Part shown: positions 45,495 through 54,412 of the stretch, one piece after another
How the letters are laid out: each line of letters begins with the position of its first letter
How positions within the stretch are numbered: position 1 is the stretch's first letter
Program-made: the position numbers and the translations under genes
Assembly (NCBI RefSeq): GCF_036345255.1
Contig: NZ_CP107783.1
Span: 3,224,001-3,288,000 of the forward strand
DNA length: 64,000 nucleotides
Source: Streptomyces sp. NBC_00569
GTDB taxonomy: Bacteria > Actinomycetota > Actinomycetes > Streptomycetales > Streptomycetaceae
Reading direction: 5' to 3'
Notes under the pieces: generated by a model
Told to the model about the DNA's origin: nothing
Databases searched by the model: none
Seen by the model: only the letters and a program-made list of their open reading frames with translations

Positions 45495-45528
45495 GCCACG
45501 CCACGTGAGGCAGTGAGCGAGCCGCAGG

Positions 45529-46437
45529 TCAGACCGGCAGGCCCGGCGCCCATTCCGGCAGCGGCTCGGTCCGCCGCAACCACTCGTCTGCCGGAGCGCC
45601 ACCCGGGCCGGAAGCGACCACTCCGCCCACGATCGCGCACGTCGTGTCCATGTCGCCGCCGACCTGCGCCGTGTCCCAGAACGCGCGCTCGAAATCGCCG
45701 AGTCCGCGCGCCGCCGACCACAGGGCGAACGGCACGGTGTCGTGGGCCGTGGTGCGCCGGCCGCAGCCGAGAACCGCGGCCACCGTCCCCGCGTCGCCGT
45801 AGTCGAGCATGTCCCTGGCCCGCCGGAGCCCCGCGCCCACCGCACTGCGCGGCACCAGCGCGATCACGCCGTCGAGGAGCGCCTGCGGCGTCGGCGGTCC
45901 TGCCGGATCGGCCACGATCGCGGCGGCTGCGGCCACGGCCATGGCGCCGACCACGGCCTCCCGGTGCTGATGCGTCGGGTAGGCGGAGATCTCGGCCTGA
46001 TGCGTGGCCTGCTCCGGATCGTCCGCGTACCAGGCGCCGAGCGGGGCGATCCGCATCGCCGCGCCGTTGCCCCAGGAGCCCTGGCCCTTGAAGAGCGCGG
46101 AGGACAGGGCGCGCCAGTCGCCGCCCTCGCGGATCTGCCGGAGCAGCCGGTTCACCGCGGGGCCGTAGCCCCGGTCGAAGTCGTGGTGCTCCGCGAAGGA
46201 CCGGGCGAGCACGTCCTGCTCGATACGGTTCTCGGCGGCCAGGACCGCCACCACGGAGCACGCCATTTCGGTGTCGTCGGTCCACTGCCAGACGCCGTCG
46301 GGCAGTTCGCGGCGCTGGAGCAGCGGGTAGTTGGCGGGCACGAAGAACTGGGAGCCCAGCGCGTCCCCCACCGCCAGGCCGCGCAGGCTGGACAGGGCTC
46401 GGTCAAGCCGCACATGAGGAGAGGAATCAGCGGTCAT
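45529..46437 (-). CDS. ADP-ribosylglycohydrolase family protein
   Basis: A 302-residue DraG-like hydrolase that removes ADP-ribose from proteins or small molecules using two magnesium ions. The metal motifs are WTDDTEM (residues about 52-58) and GGDMDTTCAIVGG near residue 265. The GDALGSQF motif near the start completes the family pattern. It is the last gene of a four-gene leftward run and begins 12 bases after the histidine phosphatase gene, so the two are probably co-transcribed. Confidence 0.9.
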   Translation of the reverse strand: MTADSSPHVRLDRALSSLRGLAVGDALGSQFFVPANYPLLQRRELPDGVWQWTDDTEMACSVVAVLAAENRIEQDVLARSFAEHHDFDRGYGPAVNRLLRQIREGGDWRALSSALFKGQGSWGNGAAMRIAPLGAWYADDPEQATHQAEISAYPTHQHREAVVGAMAVAAAAAIVADPAGPPTPQALLDGVIALVPRSAVGAGLRRARDMLDYGDAGTVAAVLGCGRRTTAHDTVPFALWSAARGLGDFERAFWDTAQVGGDMDTTCAIVGGVVASGPGGAPADEWLRRTEPLPEWAPGLPV

Positions 46438-46449
46438 CGCCCTGCCACT

Positions 46450-47109
46450 CTAACCGGTGACTCCGTACGGCTCGGGATCACGCCATCGTTCGAACGGCCG
46501 GTCCAAGGTGTATTTGCCGTCCTCCCCGAGAACGAGTGCCCGCGTCTCACCGTTCCCGGGATTCGACAGACATTCGAAGTCGGCGACGGTCCAGTGGAAC
46601 CAGCGCATGCAGAACAGCCGCATGGTGAGCCCATGGGTGACGAGGAGGACGTTCGACGGGTGGTCGTGCGCCTCGAAGCTCCGGTACAGACTCTCCAGAA
46701 AAGCACCCACACGGTCGTACACGTCGGCACCGGACTCGCCTTGGGCGAAGCGGTAGAAGAAGTGGCCGTAGGCGTCGCGGTACGCCTTCTGAAGACGCAC
46801 GTCGTCCCGGTCCTGCCAGTTTCCCCAGTCCTGCTCCCGCAGCCGAGGCTCCTCGCGCACCCGTACGAGTTCGGGGTCGAGCCGGAAGGCGCGGAACGTC
46901 TGGTGCGTGCGCCGGTAGGGCGACACGTACACACTCACCCGCTCACGGCCGAAGAGCTCGCGCAGGTACTGCCCTGTCTCGTCCGCCTGCCGGTGCCCCG
47001 TCTCCGTGAGGGCCAGGGCGTGGTCGGGCTCGCGTTCGTAGACGGTGTCGTCGGCGTTGCCCTCCGACTCGCCGTGCCTGACAAGGACAATGCGCCGCGG
47101 TCGTGCCAT
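46450..47109 (-). CDS. Histidine phosphatase family protein
   Basis: A 219-residue phosphoglycerate-mutase-like phosphatase. The phospho-accepting motif LVRHGESEGN lies at residues 9-18, and the second catalytic His is in LVTHGLTMRLF. The spacing fits the small bacterial branch acting on phosphorylated metabolites. The substrate is unknown. It lies 12 bases before the ADP-ribosylglycohydrolase gene. Confidence 0.9.
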   Translation of the reverse strand: MARPRRIVLVRHGESEGNADDTVYEREPDHALALTETGHRQADETGQYLRELFGRERVSVYVSPYRRTHQTFRAFRLDPELVRVREEPRLREQDWGNWQDRDDVRLQKAYRDAYGHFFYRFAQGESGADVYDRVGAFLESLYRSFEAHDHPSNVLLVTHGLTMRLFCMRWFHWTVADFECLSNPGNGETRALVLGEDGKYTLDRPFERWRDPEPYGVTG

Positions 47110-47207
47110 GCCGAAACCCTAGATCGGAAGGGCCCGGTTCGAGCACCCGTACGGGCTCCATCCGGCGTATGTCACACCTGGTGGCCCCTGTCCGTGGGCG
47201 ATCCGGC

Positions 47208-47813
47208 TCATACCGTCCAGGAAGGTTCCAGCTGAACGATGTCCCCCGCGATCCCTGCGATGTCGGTCTCCGTCTGGGCACGGGTCGAGAGCCGCTCCAC
47301 ACGTTCGGCCTGGTACTTGCCGTGCTCGGCCACGGAGTGCCACATCGAAAGGATCAGGAACTCGTTGCCCGGCGCCTCACCGAACAGTCCGCGCACCATC
47401 CCCGGGGAGCCGGCCATCGCGGGGTTCCAGACCTTCTCCTGCATGAGCGCGAAGTGTTCCTCGCGGTCCGCGTGCACCCGGCAGTGCGCGAGGCGCACCG
47501 TGTCCGCGTCCGTGAAGCGCGGCTCGAAGCCCGTCTTCACGTCGAACCGGTGGTCGAAGAGCTTCACTTGGATGTCTTTGTACGTGCCCGACTGGGCGGC
47601 GGCGAGCCGGTCGTGCGAGCGCGCCATGAAGGAGTCGTAGAAGGCGCGACTCTCCCAGAAACCGAGAACATGGGCCACTCCCGGCCGATTTCTGCTCCAG
47701 CCCCCGCCCTGTCCCCGGAACCCTGGCTCCCCCAGAAGCCCCGCCCACTTCCGCTGCCCCCGCTCGAACCCGCGTCGGTCGGTCACGGTGCAGCGAATCC
47801 ACTTGACCAGCAC
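47208..47813 (-). CDS. Antibiotic-biosynthesis-monooxygenase-fold protein (YdbC/DUF4937-like)
   Basis: A 201-residue protein with two ferredoxin-like halves. The first begins MLVKWIRCTVTDRRGFERGQ and contains GFWESRAFYDSFM. The second repeats the plan with VRLAHCRVHADREEHFALMQ and LILSMWHSVAEHGKY. This tandem layout is typical of small dimeric-barrel proteins that act on aromatic or hydrophobic compounds, but no cofactor motif is seen. It is 33 bases after the N-acetyltransferase gene on the same strand. Confidence 0.75.
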   Translation of the reverse strand: MLVKWIRCTVTDRRGFERGQRKWAGLLGEPGFRGQGGGWSRNRPGVAHVLGFWESRAFYDSFMARSHDRLAAAQSGTYKDIQVKLFDHRFDVKTGFEPRFTDADTVRLAHCRVHADREEHFALMQEKVWNPAMAGSPGMVRGLFGEAPGNEFLILSMWHSVAEHGKYQAERVERLSTRAQTETDIAGIAGDIVQLEPSWTV

Positions 47814-47846
47814 CGCGCCATCGTACGGCCCACGACGTGGGTTCGG

Positions 47847-48677
47847 TCACGCTCCGGCGCCGTGCATCCGGATCAGTCGTGCCGCGTCCTCGCCACTCAG
47901 TTCGATCCCGAACTCCTGGGCGAGCAGGTCGATCAACTCGCCTTCCCCTACGTCCCGTTCGTCCCGAGTGCCGTCAGGAAACTCGACCGACATCCGCATG
48001 TCGATGAGTGAGCGCTGGGTGTCGACGGCTGCACGCTGGACTACGGGGCGGTGGATGAAGGCGGACCGCGGATGCGTCGACGTGTAGTGGTTCATCACCA
48101 CGTAGTCGACGGGACGGCGCTCCTCCAGGGTGAAGGCGTAGATCTCCTCCCAGCCGCCGGGGCGCAGGCTCCTCAGGACCAGAACGCCGCTGTCCTCCGG
48201 CACGAGGCCGAAGGTCCACGGCCCCTGACGCACCTCGATCCCGGCCCTCAGGGGGATCGGTTCGCGCAGCCCCTGGGCGCCGAAGCCCACGTCGCACAGC
48301 CACTCCTGGCCGTCCTCCACGGTGACGCGGGTCAGCATGTGGGTGACGGCGCGAACCGTCGTGGCGCCCACCCGGACTCGCGCCCCAAGTCCCTTCACGG
48401 AGTAGCCGATTCGCTCCAGGGCCGCCGCGAAGAGCAGGTTCTGCTCGTAGCAGTAGCCACCGCGGCGCTGTCGTACGAGCTTCGCCTGGAGGGCGGCGAG
48501 ATCCAGGTCCACCGGCCGCCCGAGCATGATCTCCAGGTTCTCGAACGGGATCGACGCGATGTGCGCCCGGTGCAGCGCGCGCAGCGTCTCCAGGTCCGGT
48601 TTCACGTCTCCCGTGAAGCCTGTTCGCGCCAAGTAGGCGTCGAGATCCAGCTGTTCCCCGTTCCAGGTCATGGTCAT
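47847..48677 (-). CDS. Arylamine N-acetyltransferase
   Basis: A 276-residue NAT enzyme that transfers acetyl from CoA to aromatic amines. The catalytic triad is complete: Cys in RRGGYCYEQN (near residue 70), His in RAVTHMLTRV, Asp in WLCDVGFGAQGLREP. The N-terminal helical domain contains SIPFENLEIMLGRPVDL, a family hallmark. ATG 48677 is chosen; a second ATG lies two codons later and a GTG two codons before. It is divergent from the TerD-family gene. Confidence 0.92.
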   Translation of the reverse strand: MTMTWNGEQLDLDAYLARTGFTGDVKPDLETLRALHRAHIASIPFENLEIMLGRPVDLDLAALQAKLVRQRRGGYCYEQNLLFAAALERIGYSVKGLGARVRVGATTVRAVTHMLTRVTVEDGQEWLCDVGFGAQGLREPIPLRAGIEVRQGPWTFGLVPEDSGVLVLRSLRPGGWEEIYAFTLEERRPVDYVVMNHYTSTHPRSAFIHRPVVQRAAVDTQRSLIDMRMSVEFPDGTRDERDVGEGELIDLLAQEFGIELSGEDAARLIRMHGAGA

Positions 48678-48709
48678 GGTCACGATCGTAGGACGTAGCG
48701 TGTCCGTAG

Positions 48710-48749
48710 CAGTCACGAACAGTCATGAGCGGTCAGTCATCGACAGTCG
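48710..48749. repeat. Four phased CAGTC direct repeats in a divergent promoter region
   Basis: CAGTC begins at 48710, 48720, 48734 and 48744, giving spacings of 10, 14 and 10 bases. The 10-base spacing puts each pair on one face of the helix. They fill the gap between the N-acetyltransferase and TerD-family genes and may bind a direct-repeat regulator such as a response regulator or SARP. Confidence 0.5.
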
Positions 48750-48777
48750 CAACCAGCGGCCGAGGAGGGGGAGTTCG

Positions 48778-49305
48778 GTGAGCAGCTTCACGAAAGGGCT
48801 CAAGAAGGTCGAGGTCTCGCTGAAATGGGACCCGAGCCCGATCGGCACGCCGCCCCATGATCTCGACATCATCGCGGCGACCTACACGTCCGACGATCCG
48901 GGCGACGCTCCGGCCTACGTCGTGCATTTCGACAGCCGCTCCCCCGACGGGACCATCACCCTCAACCGCGACAGCACCACCGGCCAGGGCTTCGGGTTCG
49001 ACGAAGTCATGACACTGGAGCTGGAACGTCTGTCTCCCTCCTACGCGCGCGTGGTCGTCGGTATCGCCATACAACAGGGGGAGCGGGCAACGGTGTTCGG
49101 AGCAGTGGCGAACACGGCGGTGCGGATCCGCGAGGGATACACCGACCTCGCGCAGAACGACTTCTCCGAAGTGGCCGATTCCACGGCGGCCGTGATCGCC
49201 GAGTTCACGAGGGACGACTCGGGAGAGTGGGCGTTCCGCGAGATCCTCCGGGGCTTCGACAGCGACCCGACCTCGTTCGCCGCCGCGATGGGCCGCGCGC
49301 GCTGA
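48778..49305 (+). CDS. TerD-family protein
   Basis: A 175-residue protein of the TerD/CABP family, calcium-binding proteins linked to tellurite resistance and stress. It begins FTKGLKKVEVSLKWDPSP and has HDLDIIAATYT and a GDAPAYVVHFDSRSPDGTI segment. The acidic clusters that bind calcium are partly present. GTG 48778 has GAGGAGGGGG five bases upstream. It is a single gene, not part of a large ter operon. Confidence 0.87.
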   Translation: MSSFTKGLKKVEVSLKWDPSPIGTPPHDLDIIAATYTSDDPGDAPAYVVHFDSRSPDGTITLNRDSTTGQGFGFDEVMTLELERLSPSYARVVVGIAIQQGERATVFGAVANTAVRIREGYTDLAQNDFSEVADSTAAVIAEFTRDDSGEWAFREILRGFDSDPTSFAAAMGRAR

Positions 49306-49327
49306 GCGCCCCGGGAACGCGGAACGG

Positions 49328-49365
49328 GTGAGGGGCGGCGGGCCTGGTGGCCCGCCGCCCCTCAC
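49328..49365. terminator. Bidirectional hairpin between terD-like and nrdJ genes
   Basis: Perfect 16-bp stem GTGAGGGGCGGCGGGC/GCCCGCCGCCCCTCAC with a 6-base loop, between convergent stops at 49305 and 49383. Confidence 0.82.
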
Positions 49366-49382
49366 CTCACTGCGTCAGCGGA

Positions 49383-52283
49383 TCAGCTGCAACCGCTGGT
49401 CGAGCCGCAGCCCTCGCAGATGTAGCAGGAGCCGGCGCGCTGCATCTTCGTGCCGCAGGAGAAGCACAGCGGTGCGTCCGCCTGGATGCCCAGCTGCATC
49501 TCCACGAGCTCGGCGCTGGTGTGCGCCTGCTGCGGAGCCGGCGCCACGGCCTTGGCCTTGGGGGCCTCGACGACGGCCTTCAGGGACTCGGTCTGCAGCG
49601 GGGCGGACTGAGCCAGACCCTCGACGTCGACCTCGACATCGTCGATGGACGGCTCGTACGAGCCCGTCTCCAGGTGACGCTGTCGCTCCTCTGCCGAGTG
49701 GATGCCGAGCGCGGAGCGCGTCTCGAAGGGCAGGAAGTCGAGCGCAAGGCGGCGGAAGATGTAGTCGACGATCGACTGCGCCATCCGCACGTCCGGGTCG
49801 TCCGTCATGCCGGCCGGCTCGAAGCGCATGTTCGTGAACTTCGAGACGTACGTCTCCAGCGGGACGCCGTACTGCAGGCCCACGGAGACGGCGATCGAGA
49901 AGGCGTCCATCATGCCGGCGAGGGTGGAGCCCTGCTTCGACATCTTCAGGAAGACCTCGCCGAGACCGTCGTCCGGGTAGGAGTTGGCGGTCATGTAGCC
50001 CTCGGCGCCACCGACGGTGAAGGAGGTGGTGATCCCCGGGCGGCCCTTGGGCAGACGCTTGCGGACCGGACGGTACTCGACGACCTTCTCGACCGCGGTA
50101 CGGATGGTCTCCTCGGCCTTGGCGGTGACCGCCTCCTTCTCCTTCTCCTTGGTCTTGGCGGAGAGGGGCTGGCCGACCTTGCAGTTGTCGCGGTAGATGG
50201 CGAGCGCCTTGACGCCCATCTTCCACGCCTCGAAGTAGACCTCTTCGACGTCCTCGACCGAGGCGGTCTCGGGCAGGTTGACCGTCTTGGACAGCGCGCC
50301 GGAGATCCAGGGCTGGATGGCGGCCATCATGCGGACGTGGCCCATCGCGGAGATGGAACGCTCGCCCATCGCGCAGTCGAAGACCTCGTAGTGCTCGGTC
50401 TTCAGGCCGGGGGCGTCGATCACGTTGCCGTTGTCGGCGATGTGGGCGACGATCGCCTCGATCTGCTCCTCCTGGTAACCCAGGCGGCGCAGGGCCTGCG
50501 GGACGGTGCCGTTGACGATCTGCATCGAGCCGCCGCCGACCAGCTTCTTGAACTTGACCAGGGCGAGGTCGGGCTCGAGCCCGGTGGTGTCGCAGGACAT
50601 CGCGAGACCGATGGTGCCGGTCGGGGCGATGACCGAGGCCTGCGCGTTGCGGAAACCGTTCTTCTCGCCGAGACGGACGACGTCCTGCCAGGCCTCCGTG
50701 GCGGCGGCCCAGATCGGCGAGTCCAGGTCGTCCATGCGGACGGCCGTGGTGTTCGCGTCGGCGTGCTGCTTCATGACGCGCTGGTGCGGCTCGGCGTTAC
50801 GGGCGTAACCGTCGTACGGGCCGACGACCGCGGCCAGCTCGGCGGAACGCTTGTACGAGGTACCGGTCATCAGCGACGTGATGGAACCGGCCAGGGCGCG
50901 GCCGCCGTCGGAGTCGTACGCGTGACCCGTGGCCATCAGCAGGGCGCCGAGGTTGGCGTAGCCGATGCCCAGCTGACGGTAGGCGCGGGTGTTCTCGCCG
51001 ATCTTCTGCGTCGGGAAGTCCGCGAAGCAGATCGAGATGTCCATCGCGGTGATGACCAGCTCGACGACCTTGGAGAAGCGGTCGACGTCGAAGGACTGGT
51101 GGCCCTTGCCGTCGTCCTTCAGGAACTTCATCAGGTTCAGCGACGCGAGGTTGCAGGACGTGTTGTCCAGGTGCATGTACTCGCTGCACGGGTTCGAGCC
51201 GTTGATCCGGCCGGACTCCGGGCAGGTGTGCCACTGGTTGATGGTGTCGTCGTACTGGATGCCGGGGTCGGCACACGCCCACGCGGCCTCGGCCATCTTG
51301 CGGAAGAGCGACTTGGCGTCGACCTCCTCGATGACGTCACCGGTCATCCGGGCGCGCAGACCGAACTTGCCGCCGGTCTCCACGGCCTTCATGAACTCGT
51401 CGTTCACGCGGACCGAGTTGTTGGCGTTCTGGTACTGGACGGACGTGATGTCGTCGCCGCCCAGGTCCATGTCGAAGCCCGCGTCACGCAGTGCGCGGAT
51501 CTTCTCCTCTTCCTTCACCTTGGTCTCGATGAAGTTCTCGATGTCGGGGTGGTCGACGTCGAGGATGACCATCTTGGCCGCGCGGCGCGTGGCGCCACCC
51601 GACTTGATCGTTCCTGCGGAGGCGTCCGCACCGCGCATGAAGGAGACGGGACCCGAGGCGTTGCCGCCCGAGGACAGCAGTTCCTTGGAAGAACGGATCC
51701 GGGAGAGGTTCAGGCCGGCGCCGGAGCCGCCCTTGAAGATCATTCCCTCTTCCTTGTACCAGTCGAGGATCGACTCCATGGAGTCGTCGACGGCCAGGAT
51801 GAAGCAGGCGGAGACCTGCTGGGGCTGCGGCGTACCGACGTTGAACCACACCGGAGAGTTGAAGCTGAAGATCTGGTGCAGGAGGGCATACGCCAGCTCG
51901 TGCTCGAAGATCTCGGCGTCGGCGGGCGAGGAGAAGTACTTGTAGTCCTCTCCGGCCTTCCGGTACGTCTTCACGATCCGGTCGATGAGCTGCCTGAGGC
52001 TCACCTCGCGCTGCGGGGTGCCGACCGCGCCGCGGAAGTACTTGCTGGTGACGATGTTGACCGCGTTCACCGACCAGAAGCCGGGGAACTCGACGCCACG
52101 CTGCTCGAAGTTGATCGAGCCGTCGCGCCAATTGGTCATGACGACGTCACGGCGCTCCCACTCCACCTCGTCGTACGGATGCACGCCGGGAGTCGTGTGG
52201 ATGCGCTCGATACGCAGCCCCTTGGTGGCCTTGGCTCCCTTGGCGCGGGAACCTCGTGCCGGGCCACTCGTCGTCTCTGTCAT
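49383..52283 (-). CDS. nrdJ: Adenosylcobalamin-dependent (class II) ribonucleotide reductase
   Basis: A 966-residue enzyme that reduces ribonucleotides to deoxyribonucleotides with coenzyme B12. Active-site segments include NPCSEYMHLDNTSCNLASLNL and GGSGAGLNLSRIRSS. The C-terminus carries the redox and zinc-ribbon-like Cys cluster (CFSCGTKM, CYICEGCGSTSGC) that shuttles electrons. It is 136 bases downstream of nrdR and probably in the same transcript. The oxygen-independent mechanism complements the class Ia enzyme normally present elsewhere in Streptomyces. Confidence 0.95.
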   Translation of the reverse strand: MTETTSGPARGSRAKGAKATKGLRIERIHTTPGVHPYDEVEWERRDVVMTNWRDGSINFEQRGVEFPGFWSVNAVNIVTSKYFRGAVGTPQREVSLRQLIDRIVKTYRKAGEDYKYFSSPADAEIFEHELAYALLHQIFSFNSPVWFNVGTPQPQQVSACFILAVDDSMESILDWYKEEGMIFKGGSGAGLNLSRIRSSKELLSSGGNASGPVSFMRGADASAGTIKSGGATRRAAKMVILDVDHPDIENFIETKVKEEEKIRALRDAGFDMDLGGDDITSVQYQNANNSVRVNDEFMKAVETGGKFGLRARMTGDVIEEVDAKSLFRKMAEAAWACADPGIQYDDTINQWHTCPESGRINGSNPCSEYMHLDNTSCNLASLNLMKFLKDDGKGHQSFDVDRFSKVVELVITAMDISICFADFPTQKIGENTRAYRQLGIGYANLGALLMATGHAYDSDGGRALAGSITSLMTGTSYKRSAELAAVVGPYDGYARNAEPHQRVMKQHADANTTAVRMDDLDSPIWAAATEAWQDVVRLGEKNGFRNAQASVIAPTGTIGLAMSCDTTGLEPDLALVKFKKLVGGGSMQIVNGTVPQALRRLGYQEEQIEAIVAHIADNGNVIDAPGLKTEHYEVFDCAMGERSISAMGHVRMMAAIQPWISGALSKTVNLPETASVEDVEEVYFEAWKMGVKALAIYRDNCKVGQPLSAKTKEKEKEAVTAKAEETIRTAVEKVVEYRPVRKRLPKGRPGITTSFTVGGAEGYMTANSYPDDGLGEVFLKMSKQGSTLAGMMDAFSIAVSVGLQYGVPLETYVSKFTNMRFEPAGMTDDPDVRMAQSIVDYIFRRLALDFLPFETRSALGIHSAEERQRHLETGSYEPSIDDVEVDVEGLAQSAPLQTESLKAVVEAPKAKAVAPAPQQAHTSAELVEMQLGIQADAPLCFSCGTKMQRAGSCYICEGCGSTSGCS

Positions 52284-52419
52284 GCCGCCTCCCTATACCG
52301 GGCTAAAACGCCCCGAAGTGCCTCGATCTTCCCGTGGCACGGTGTGTGTCTTGTATTGCGGACGCCGCTCTTGCCGCCCGCAACAGGTCTGAATGGCCGC
52401 CGACCGACCCCTGGGCCGA

Positions 52420-52965
52420 TCAGTCGGCAGCGGTGGCGGGCACGGGGACTTCTACAGTCCCTCCGGACCCGCAGTCACATGGTTCGCGCTCTCCGCCCGC
52501 GTCACCCCGGCTCGCGCCGGGCAGCTGTTCCCTCAGCTCCGCGATGGCCGAGTCGAAGTCCTCCAGCGAATTGAACGCCCGGTACACGGACGCGAAGCGC
52601 AGGTAGGCGACGAGGTCGAGTTCCTGAAGCGGGCCGAGTATGGCCAGACCCACGTCATGAGTGGTCAGCTCCGCGCTGCCGGTGGCACGCACCGCCTCTT
52701 CGACCCGCTGGCCGAGCTGGGCGAGGGCGTCCTCGGTGACGGGGCGACCCTGGCATGCCTTGCGGACGCCGTTGATCACCTTCGTACGGCTGAAGGGTTC
52801 GGTCACCCCGCTCCGCTTGACCACCATGAGCGAGCACGTCTCCACGGTCGTGAAACGACGGGAGCAGTCGGGGCACTGGCGGCGCCTGCGGATCGACGTG
52901 CCGTCGTCGGTGGTGCGACTGTCGACGACACGGCTGTCGGGGTGCCTGCAGAAGGGGCAGTGCAT
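52420..52965 (-). CDS. nrdR: Transcriptional repressor NrdR
   Basis: A 181-residue ATP-cone repressor of ribonucleotide reductase genes. The zinc ribbon uses CPFC (residues 3-6) and CPDC (31-34) with [17 protein letters not shown]. The ATP-cone follows ([23 protein letters not shown]). A Gly/Cys-containing tail of about 30 residues is longer than in E. coli NrdR. ATG 52965 has AAGGAGG upstream. Two NrdR-like boxes lie about 110-150 bases upstream, consistent with autoregulation of nrdRJ. Confidence 0.94.
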   Translation of the reverse strand: MHCPFCRHPDSRVVDSRTTDDGTSIRRRRQCPDCSRRFTTVETCSLMVVKRSGVTEPFSRTKVINGVRKACQGRPVTEDALAQLGQRVEEAVRATGSAELTTHDVGLAILGPLQELDLVAYLRFASVYRAFNSLEDFDSAIAELREQLPGASRGDAGGEREPCDCGSGGTVEVPVPATAAD

Positions 52966-53073
52966 GGAACTCCAACCCTCCTTCACAGCACGACTCAATG
53001 GCCTCGGGAGGCCCTTCAGGCCCCTCGAAGCAGCCCCAAGCATAGGCGATGACGGAGGCCTCGACGGACCGGG

Positions 53074-53119
53074 ACCACAACTTCTGGGCTGCCGATGCAA
53101 TCCAACCACTAGATCTGGG
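53074..53119 (-). promoter_or_regulatory. Pair of NrdR-box-like sites
   Basis: On the minus strand, CCCAGATCTAGTGGT (53105-53119) and CCCAGAAGTTGTGGT (53074-53088) agree at 12 of 15 positions and start exactly 31 bases apart. Paired boxes three helical turns apart are the known NrdR arrangement in Streptomyces. Confidence 0.68.
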
Positions 53120-53398
53120 GTTTGGTCGCAAATTCGCCCCCACGCGTGTCGCTTTCACCTAGCGAACACCGGGGCGGGAGCGCGCCCATGACGGATGCCC
53201 GCAGATCGCGGACGGCGGCGCACGGAGAGGGGGCCGGTTCCGGGTTGACGGACCACCGGATGGCACACTGGGAACCCCACGGAGTGGGTCACGGCCTCGG
53301 CGGTGAAGCGTACCGTAATGAACCGAATTGCCACTCCGGCGAAGCGCAAGGCATACACCCAGGCACATGATCACGACAAGCAATCTGCGATTTTTCAC

Positions 53399-53414
53399 TC
53401 GAACGTGTGTTTGG
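53399..53414 (+). promoter_or_regulatory. LexA (SOS) box upstream of lexA
   Basis: TCGAACGTGTGTTTGG matches the actinobacterial form TCGAAC-N4-GTTCGA, with the right half partly degenerate. It lies 67 bases before the lexA start, where autorepression would be expected. Confidence 0.72.
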
Positions 53415-53480
53415 CGCAACCTTTCGAAAGCAACTACCGTTGGCTAGCTAGGGAGAACAACTCGAGAGGGGCCGACCGAC

Positions 53481-54266
53481 GTGACCACCACCGCAGACAG
53501 CGCCACCATCACTGCCCAGGACCGTTCCCAGGGCCGACTCGAGCCGGTGCATGCCATGAATGACGCATCCATGAGCGCGGAGGGGCCGAAGCCCGCGCGC
53601 TCCCTGCCGGGCCGACCTCCCGGCATCCGGGCGGACAGCTCGGGGCTCACGGACAGGCAGCGGCGCGTCATCGAGGTGATCAGGGACTCCGTGCAGCGGC
53701 GTGGTTACCCGCCGTCGATGCGGGAGATCGGCCAGGCGGTGGGCCTGTCGAGCACGTCGTCGGTCGCGCACCAGCTGATGGCCCTCGAGCGCAAGGGTTT
53801 CCTGCGCCGGGACCCGCACCGCCCCCGCGCCTACGAGGTCCGTGGCTCCGACCAGCCGAGCGCGCAGCCCACGGACACCGCGGGCAAGCCGGCCGCGTCG
53901 TACGTCCCGCTCGTCGGCCGCATCGCCGCCGGTGGCCCGATCCTCGCGGAAGAGTCCGTCGAGGACGTGTTCCCTCTCCCCCGGCAGCTGGTCGGTGACG
54001 GCGAGCTGTTCGTCCTGAAGGTCGTCGGTGACTCGATGATCGAGGCCGCGATCTGTGACGGCGACTGGGTCACGGTCCGCCGCCAGCCGGTCGCGGAGAA
54101 CGGCGACATCGTCGCCGCGATGCTCGAGGGCGAGGCCACCGTCAAGCGTTTCAAGCGCGAGGACGGCCATGTGTGGCTGCTGCCGCACAACTCCGCGTAC
54201 CAGCCGATCCCCGGTGACGAGGCGACGATCCTCGGCAAGGTGGTGGCCGTTCTGCGGCGGGTGTGA
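53481..54266 (+). CDS. lexA: SOS repressor LexA
   Basis: A 261-residue repressor. A 50-residue N-terminal extension precedes the winged HTH (about 56-120, [21 protein letters not shown]). The self-cleavage site is Ala150-Gly151 in [10 protein letters not shown], and the catalytic pair is Ser185 ([10 protein letters not shown]) and Lys222 ([10 protein letters not shown]). RecA filaments trigger cleavage after DNA damage. GTG 53481 follows GAGAGGGG; in-frame ATGs at codons 26 and 31 could be the real start and would remove the extension. It is divergent from nrdRJ and convergent with dinG. Confidence 0.94.
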   Translation: MTTTADSATITAQDRSQGRLEPVHAMNDASMSAEGPKPARSLPGRPPGIRADSSGLTDRQRRVIEVIRDSVQRRGYPPSMREIGQAVGLSSTSSVAHQLMALERKGFLRRDPHRPRAYEVRGSDQPSAQPTDTAGKPAASYVPLVGRIAAGGPILAEESVEDVFPLPRQLVGDGELFVLKVVGDSMIEAAICDGDWVTVRRQPVAENGDIVAAMLEGEATVKRFKREDGHVWLLPHNSAYQPIPGDEATILGKVVAVLRRV

Positions 54267-54282
54267 CACCGCGCCCCTGACC

Positions 54283-54317
54283 GGGCCCCGGAACCAACTG
54301 CGCCGGTTCCGGGGCCC
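54283..54317 (+). terminator. Hairpin after lexA
   Basis: GGGCCCCGGAACC pairs perfectly with GGTTCCGGGGCCC around a 9-base loop, 17 bases past the lexA stop. Confidence 0.75.
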
Positions 54318-54353
54318 TGCTGTGTCCTGGGCCTGCCGTTTGTGGGGCCAGAC

Positions 54354-54393
54354 GTGTGGGCGGAGCTCCGGGTGTCCGGGGCTCCGCCCACAC
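54354..54393 (-). terminator. Hairpin after dinG
   Basis: GTGTGGGCGGAGC pairs with GCTCCGCCCACAC around a 14-base loop, 20 bases past the dinG stop on the minus strand. It forms a back-to-back pair with the lexA terminator. Confidence 0.7.
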
Positions 54394-54412
54394 GGCCGCA
54401 TGGTCCGCGCGG

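Larger units (their letters stand above)
52966..53480. other. Divergent regulatory region between nrdR and lexA
   Basis: The 515 bases carry the nrdR and lexA promoters, with the NrdR boxes and the SOS-like box listed separately. No frame with coding character or RNA gene was recognised in the remaining sequence (about 53120-53390). Confidence 0.5.

Noticed and set aside
49347..52574. A continuous plus-strand open frame of over 1,000 codons opposite nrdJ
   Set aside because: It mirrors the nrdJ codon positions and has antisense-type composition. The nrdJ frame has clear family motifs.
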